Below, piece by piece: positions 58,000-64,000 of a DNA stretch of 64,000 bases. This DNA is from Callipepla californica brunnescens (lineage: Eukaryota; Chordata; Aves; Galliformes; Odontophoridae), in contig JALIRH010000124.1 in NCBI GenBank assembly GCA_023055505.1, positions 124,001 to 188,000 of the forward strand. Direction: 5' to 3'. Each line of letters begins with the position of its first letter. The first letter of the stretch is position 1. The position numbers and the translations under genes are program-made. The notes beneath the pieces are model-generated. The model searched no databases, was not told where the DNA came from, and worked only from the letters and a program-made list of their open reading frames with translations.

Positions 58000-60900
58000 A
58001 TTTCTCCTCTAGACAAATCAGGTGTGATTCCACTGCTTCGAAATGTTCAGCAAGAAACCGTATAATCAGAGCATCGCAAAAGCCCCCTTTACCAAGTAGA
58101 TCACACCAGCAGCGAGCTTTCTGTTCGAATGGCGCTGATCTGCGAATTCCGATTCTATGGCATCAATCGCGGCACCTGCGGCTTTTGCCGCTGAAGAAAG
58201 ACGAGCGTCATCAAGGTGCCGTGCAATGAATAGCGGCTTCAAGAATCAGCCGGCAGAAGTCCTAATCAAGCAAATCGCGGTTTCCATGTGAAAGTGACTC
58301 CGTTTCAGGAGTTGGAAGTGAATGGAAGCTGAATCCTAATATTAATGGGAGGGTAAGTTTGGATTCTCATTCTGCTCTGCAACTGTATACAACGTATGTC
58401 TGCATCATTCATTCATCTGCGAGCACGTTTTCATTCTTTTTCTCTGAGCAGTGTTCTTCTCCTTTTTAGTACCTCTAGATAATACCGACACACTAGTTTT
58501 GATGTCGAAGAAACGGATCATTCCGATGTTCATTTGGAACGGTATGATATTCAGAGCTAAAGAAGTCAAATAGTAGCGTTGAATACGTCAAGCTGTTTTT
58601 TCTACCAAATGCATTGTGTGATTCAACCGCTTCGAAATGTTCCCCAAAAACACTTGTCATCGGAGCATTGCAAAAGCCTTCTTTAAAAAGCAGAGCAAAA
58701 CGGCTGCGAGCTTTCTATTTGAAACGAGAAGAACTGCGTATCAGGCTCGAATCGCATCAATCGCGGCTATTGCTGCTTTTGCCGCTGAAGAAAGACGCCA
58801 ATAAAATGACAGACGTGCACTGAATAGCGGCATCAATAATTGCCGGTTGCGGTCAAATTTCATCCAATCGCGTCTAACACGTGAAAGTGACTCCGTTTCA
58901 GGAGTTGTAAGAGAATGCATGCTGGATCCCAAACTTAGTGGGAGGGAAAGATTTGATTCTCGTGTGTGATTCTACCGCTTCTAAATGTTCCTCATAAAAC
59001 CTTGTCACCGGAGCTTCGTAATGGCTCCCTTTAAGAAGCAGAGCAAAGCGGCAGAGAGTTTGATGCTCGAACCGCGCTTAGCCGCGGATTCCCATTCAAT
59101 CGCATCAATCGCGGCTCCTGCTGCTCTTGCCGCTGAAGAAAGACGCCAGTCAGACGGCAGCAGTGCACTGAATCGCGGCTTTTCAAAAATCAGCCGGTAG
59201 CGGTCCTAATCCAGCAAATCGCGTTTTACACGTGTAAGTGACTCGGTTTCTGGAGTATTAAGAGAATGTGTGCTGGATCCCAGTGTCAATAGGAGGGAAA
59301 GTTTTGATTCTCATTCTGCTCTGCTACTGAATGCAACGTAAGTCTGCATCATTCATTCATCTGCGAGCACGTTTTCATTCTTTTCTCCTACCAGTGTTGG
59401 TATCGTTTTTACTTCCACAATCTACCACATTCACTTCAATTTTCTTCCAATACACGTGGATCGTTCTCATTTTCTCTCAAAAAGGTATGTTTTTCAGAAC
59501 TATGGAAGCAATGGAGAGGAGTTAAGTACGAAAATTTAATTCTCCCAATGGTATGTGTGATTCTACAGCTTCTAAGGGTTCCCCAGAAAACCTTGTCACC
59601 GGAGCATCGGAATAGCCCCATTTAAGAAGCAGTGCAAAGCGGCCGAGAGTTTGATGCTCGAACCGCGCTTAGCCGCGGATTCCGATTCACTCGCATCAAT
59701 CGCGGCTCCTGCTGCTTTTGCCGCTGAAGAAAGACGCCAGTCAGCCGGTAAAAGTGCACTGAATCGCGGCTTTTCAATAATCAGCCGGTAGCGGTTCTTC
59801 TTTAACAAATCGCGGTTTACACGTGAAAGTGACTCCTATCAGGAGCTGTAAGTGTATGTATGCTGCATCCCAATTTTAGTGGGAGGGAAAGTTTTGATTC
59901 TCATTCTGTTCTGCTACTGATTGCAACGTATGTCTGCATCATTCATTCATCTACGAGCACGTTTTCATTCTTTACTCTGACCAGTGTTGTTATTCTTTTT
60001 CGTACTTCTAGTTAATACATGGAAAAACTTTTTCTTGTCGAACACAAGTATCTTTCGATTCTCTTTTGCAAAAGTATGGTATTCAGAGATAAAGAAGCAA
60101 AAGAGAAAAGTTTATTACGGAAAGCTGTTTCTTCTACTAATTGCATTGTGTGATTGCACCGCTTCTATATGTTCCCCAAAAACACTGTCATCTGAGCATT
60201 GCAAAAGCTCCCTTTAACAAACATAGCAAACCGGTAGCGAGCTAATGTTCGAACCGCGGAAAACCGTGAATCATGTTCGAATCGCATCAATCGCGGCTCC
60301 TGCTGCTTTTGCCGCTGAAGAAAGAAGCCAGTCAGTTGAAAGACGTGCACTGAATTGCGTCTTCAGTAATCAGCCGGCAGCGTTTCTATTCCAACAAATC
60401 GCGGTTGAAACCTGAAAGTGACTCCAATTCTGGTGTTGTAAGTGAATGGATGCTGGATCCCAGTGTCAGTGAGAGGGAAAGTTTTGATTCTCATTCTGCT
60501 CTACTACTGAATGCAACGTATGTCTGCATCATTCATTCATCTACGAGCACGTTTTCATTCCTTTCTCTGACCAGTCTTGTTATTCCTTTTCCTACCTCTA
60601 GTTAATATCGTCACACAAGTTTTTCTTGCCAAACAAACAATTCATTCCCTTTTTCTTTTGGAACGGTATGGTATTCAGCGCTAAAAAGTCAAATAGTAGC
60701 GTTAAGTACGTCAAGCTGTTTCTTCTACCAAATGTATGTTTGATTCACCACTTCTAAGTGTTCCCCAAAAACACTGTCAGCGGAGCGTTGCAAAAGCCAC
60801 TTTTAACAAGCAAAGCAAACCGGCAGAGTGTTAATGTTCGAACCGCGAAGAACCGCGTATCAGGCTCGAATCGCATCAATCGCGGCTACTGCTGCTTTTG

Positions 60901-63900
60901 CCGCTGAAGAAAGACGCCAGCCAGACAGCAGCAGTGCACTGAATCGCGGCTTTTCAAAAATCAGCCGGTAGCGGTCCTATTCCAACAAATCGCGGTTTAC
61001 ACGTGAAAGTGACTCGGTTTCAGGAATTGGAAGAGAATGTATGCTGGATCCCAGTTTTAATGGGAAGGAAAGTTTTGATTCTCATTCTGCTCTGCTACTG
61101 AATGCAACGTATGTCTGCATCGTTCATTCATCTGCGAGCACGTTTTCATTCTTTTCTCTGACCAGTGCTGTTGTCCTTTTTACTTCCTCAATCTAACACA
61201 TTCACTTCAATTTTCTTACAATACCCGCGGATCTTTCTCATTCTCTCTCAAAAAGGGATGTTTTTCAGAACTATGGAAGCAATGGAGAGACGTTAAGTAC
61301 GGAAAGCTGGTTCCTCTCCCAAAGGTGTGTGTGATTCCACCGCTTCTAAGGGTTCCCCAGAAAACCTTGTCACCGGAGCATCGGAATAGCTCCCTTTAGA
61401 AGCAGAGAAAAAGCAGCAGAGAATTTGATGCTCGAACCGCGCTTAGCCGCGGATTCCGATTCAATCGCACCAGTCGCGGCTCCTGCTGCTTTTGCCGCTG
61501 AAGAAAGACACCAGTCAGCCGGCTGCCGTGCACTGAATCGCGGCATCAATAATCAGCCGGTAGCGGTTCTTTAACAAATCGCGGTTTACACGTGAAAGTG
61601 ACTCCTTTTCAGGAGCTGTAAGTGTATGTATGCTGCATCCCAATGTTAGTGGGAGGGAAAGTTTTGATTCTCATTCTGCTCTACTACAGAATGCAACGTA
61701 CGTCTGCATCGTTCATTCATCTACGAGCACGTTTTCATTCTTTTCTCTGACCAGTCTTGTTATTCCTTTTCCTACCTCTTTTTAATATCGTCACACAAAT
61801 TTTTCTTGCCAAACAAACAATTAATTCCCTTTTTCTTTTGGAACGGTATGGTATTCAGAGTTAAAAAGTCAAATAGTAGCGTTAAGTACGTTAAACTTTT
61901 TCTTCGAACAAATGTATGTTTGATTCCACCTCTTCTAAGTGTTCCCCAAAAACACTGTCAGTGGAGCGTTGCAAAAGCCACTTTTAACAAGCAAAGCAAA
62001 CCGGCAGCGTGTTAATGTTCGAACCGCGAAGAACCGCGTCTCAGGCTCGAATCGCATCAATCGCGGCTACTGCTACTTTTGCCGCTGAAGAAAGACGCCA
62101 GCCAGACGGCAGCAGTGCACTGAATCGCGGCTTTTCAAAAATCAGCCGGTAGCGGTCCTATTCCAACAATTCGCGGTTTACACGTGAAAGTGACTCGGTT
62201 TCAGGAGTTGGAAGAGAATGTGTGCTGGATCCCAGTGTTAATGGGAAGGAAAGTTTTGATTCTCATTCTGCTCTGCTACTGAATGCAACGTATGTCTGCA
62301 TCGTTCATTCATCTGCGAGCACGTTTTCATTCTTTTCTCTGACCAGTGCTGTTATCCGTTTTACTTCCTTAATCTAACACATTCTCTGCAATTTTCTTAC
62401 AATACCCGCGGATCTTTCTCATTCTCTCTCAAAAAGGTATGTTTTTCAGAACTATGGAAGCAATGGAGAGACGTTAAGTACGGAAAGATAATTCCTCTCC
62501 CAAAGGTGTGTGTGATTCCACCGCTTCTAAGGGTTCCCCAGAAAACCTTGTCACCGGAGCATCGGAATAGCTCCCTTTAGAAGCAGAGAAAAAGCGGCAG
62601 AGAATTTGATGCTCGAACCGCGCTTAGCCGCGGATTCCGATTCAATCGCACCAGTCGCGGCTCCTGCTGCTTTTGCCGCTGAAGAAAGACACCAGTCAGC
62701 CGGCTGCCGTGCACTGAATCGCGGCATCAATAATCAGCCGGTAGCGGTTCTTCTTTAACAAATCGCGGTTTACACGTGAAAGTGACTCCTTTTCAGGAGC
62801 TGTAAGTGTATGTATGCTGCATCCCAATTTTAGTGGGAGGGAAAGTTTTGATTCTCATTCTGCTCTACTACTGAATGCAACGTATGTCTGCATCGTTCAT
62901 TCATCTACGAGCACGTTTTCATTCTTTTCTCTGAGCAGTCTTGTTATTCCTTTTCCTACCTCTTTTTAATATCGTCACACAAGTTTTTCTTGCCAAACAA
63001 ACAATTCATTCCCTTTTTCTTTTGGAACGGTATGGTATTCAGAGCTAAAAAGTCCAATAGTAGCGTTAAGTACGTTAAACTTTTTCTTCTACCAAATGTA
63101 TGTTTGATTCCACCTCTTCTAAGTGTTTCCCAAAAACACTATCATCGGAGCTTTGCAAAAGCCTTCTTTAGCAAGCAGAGCAAACCGGCAGAGTGTTAAT
63201 TTTCGAACCGCTCAGAACCTCGGATTCCGCTCGAATCGCATCAATCGCGGCTCCTGCTGCTTTTGCCGCTGAAGAAAGACGCCAGTCAGACGGCAGCAGT
63301 GCACTGAATCGCGGCTTTTCAAAAATCAGCCGGTAGCGGTTCTTCTCCAACAATTCGCGGTTTACACGTGAAAGTGACTCGGTTTCAGGAGTTGGAAGAG
63401 AATGTGTGCTGGATCCCAGTTTTAATAGGAGTGAAAGTTTTAATTCTTATTCTGCTCTGTTACTGTATGCAACGTACGTCTGAATCGTTCATTCATCTGC
63501 GAGCACGTTTTCATTCTTTTTCTCTGACCAGTGCTGTTATCCTTTTTACTTCCTTAATATAACACATTCATTTCAATTTTCTTACAATACCGGCGGATCT
63601 TTCTCATTCTCTCTCAAAAAGGTATGTTTTTCAGAACTATGGAAGCAATGGAGAGATGTTAAGTACGGAAAGATAATTCCTCTCCCAAAGGTGTGTGTGA
63701 TTCCACCGCTTCTAAGGGTTCCCCAGAAAACCTTGTCACCGGAGCATCGGAATAGCCCCCTTTAGAAGCAGAGAAAAAGCGGCAGAGAATTTGATGCTCG
63801 AACCGCGCTTAGCCGCGGATTCCGATTCAATCGCACCAGTCGCGGCTCCTGCTGCTTTTGCCGCTGAAGAAAGACGCTAGTCAGCCGGTAAAAGTGCACG

Positions 63901-64000
63901 GAATCGCGGCTTCAGTAAACAGCCGGTAGCGGTTCTTCTCCAACAATTCGCGGTTTACACGTGAAAGTGACTCCTTTTCAGGAGTTGTATGTGTATGTTT
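58000..64000. repeat. ~590-bp satellite array with dimeric higher-order structure
   Basis: Eleven monomer starts (TGTGATTCCACCGCTTCT or TGTTTGATTC variants) fall at about 58,023, 58,617, 58,964, 59,555, 60,148, 60,736, 61,329, 61,916, 62,511, 63,101 and 63,695. Spacing is 587-595 bp except one short monomer of 347 bp; the last monomer is cut by the window end. From 60,736 two types alternate (A: TTGATTCCACCTCTTCTAAG; B: CTAAGGGTTCCCCAG), giving a period of about 1,182 bp. Every full monomer carries GCTTTTGCCGCTGAAGAAAG, several ATCGCGG words and ACACGTGAAAGTGACTC. I do not recognise the family. Short open frames repeat with the unit and are not genes. Confidence 0.95.

Noticed and set aside
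58614..63562. Open frames of 60-77 codons in the 590-bp satellite
   Set aside because: They repeat with the monomer, change frame and length between copies and show no domain.
58000..64000. CENP-B box in the satellite monomer
   Set aside because: TTCGAACCGCGG words resemble it only loosely; the required A and CGGG positions do not align.

Overview
The window looks like avian nuclear DNA, most likely a galliform bird and probably a small GC-rich (dot) microchromosome. This is inferred from degraded avian-type endogenous retroviruses (one with an alpharetrovirus-like envelope), short-unit minisatellites of the CCCCATAGCTG type, very long degenerate TTAGGG arrays, and CpG-rich exons. There are no prokaryotic signals. 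Most of the 64 kb is repeat; only one cellular gene is recognisable, SGF29, and only its first and last coding exons are visible.

Layout: (1) 2-2,406, a degraded ERV on the + strand (gag end, protease, reverse transcriptase, start of RNase H), cut off by a minisatellite. (2) 2,407-7,938, 11-bp minisatellite. (3) 7,939-8,789, CpG island, SGF29 exon 1 and the start of its intron. (4) 8,790-12,148, the 11-bp minisatellite again. (5) 12,149-17,885, an 8-bp satellite (CATTCTGA/CATTGTGA) interrupted by two solo LTRs with 5-bp target duplications. (6) 17,889-28,512, about 10 kb of degenerate telomere-like repeat on the TTAGGG strand, interrupted by a third solo LTR. (7) 28,513-29,354, C-rich intronic minisatellite and the last SGF29 exon with flanking partial duplications. 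(8) 29,520-30,740, a second CpG-rich promoter-like stretch with weak candidate exons. (9) 30,740-32,900, a 10-bp minisatellite carrying four copies of a ~120-bp module that contains a CTCF-type motif. (10) 32,902-37,270, a degraded ERV on the - strand (3' LTR, polypurine tract, env, integrase, RNase H, RT, end of protease). (11) 37,081-57,550, four tandem units of a ~5.2-kb macrosatellite; each begins with ~190 bp of that ERV, continues as CCCTAA-strand repeat, then flips to TTAGGG-strand repeat. (12) 57,551-57,990, unique continuation of the telomere-like flank. (13) 58,000-64,000, a ~590-bp satellite in a dimeric higher-order pattern that runs off the window.

Functionally, SGF29 would encode a histone-methyl-lysine reader of the SAGA/ATAC acetyltransferase complexes, but its coiled-coil and Tudor exons are not between the two exons seen. 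Either the assembly has misjoined repeat flanks, or the gene is disrupted here. No viral gene in the window is intact: every gag, pol or env piece carries stops, frameshifts or truncation.
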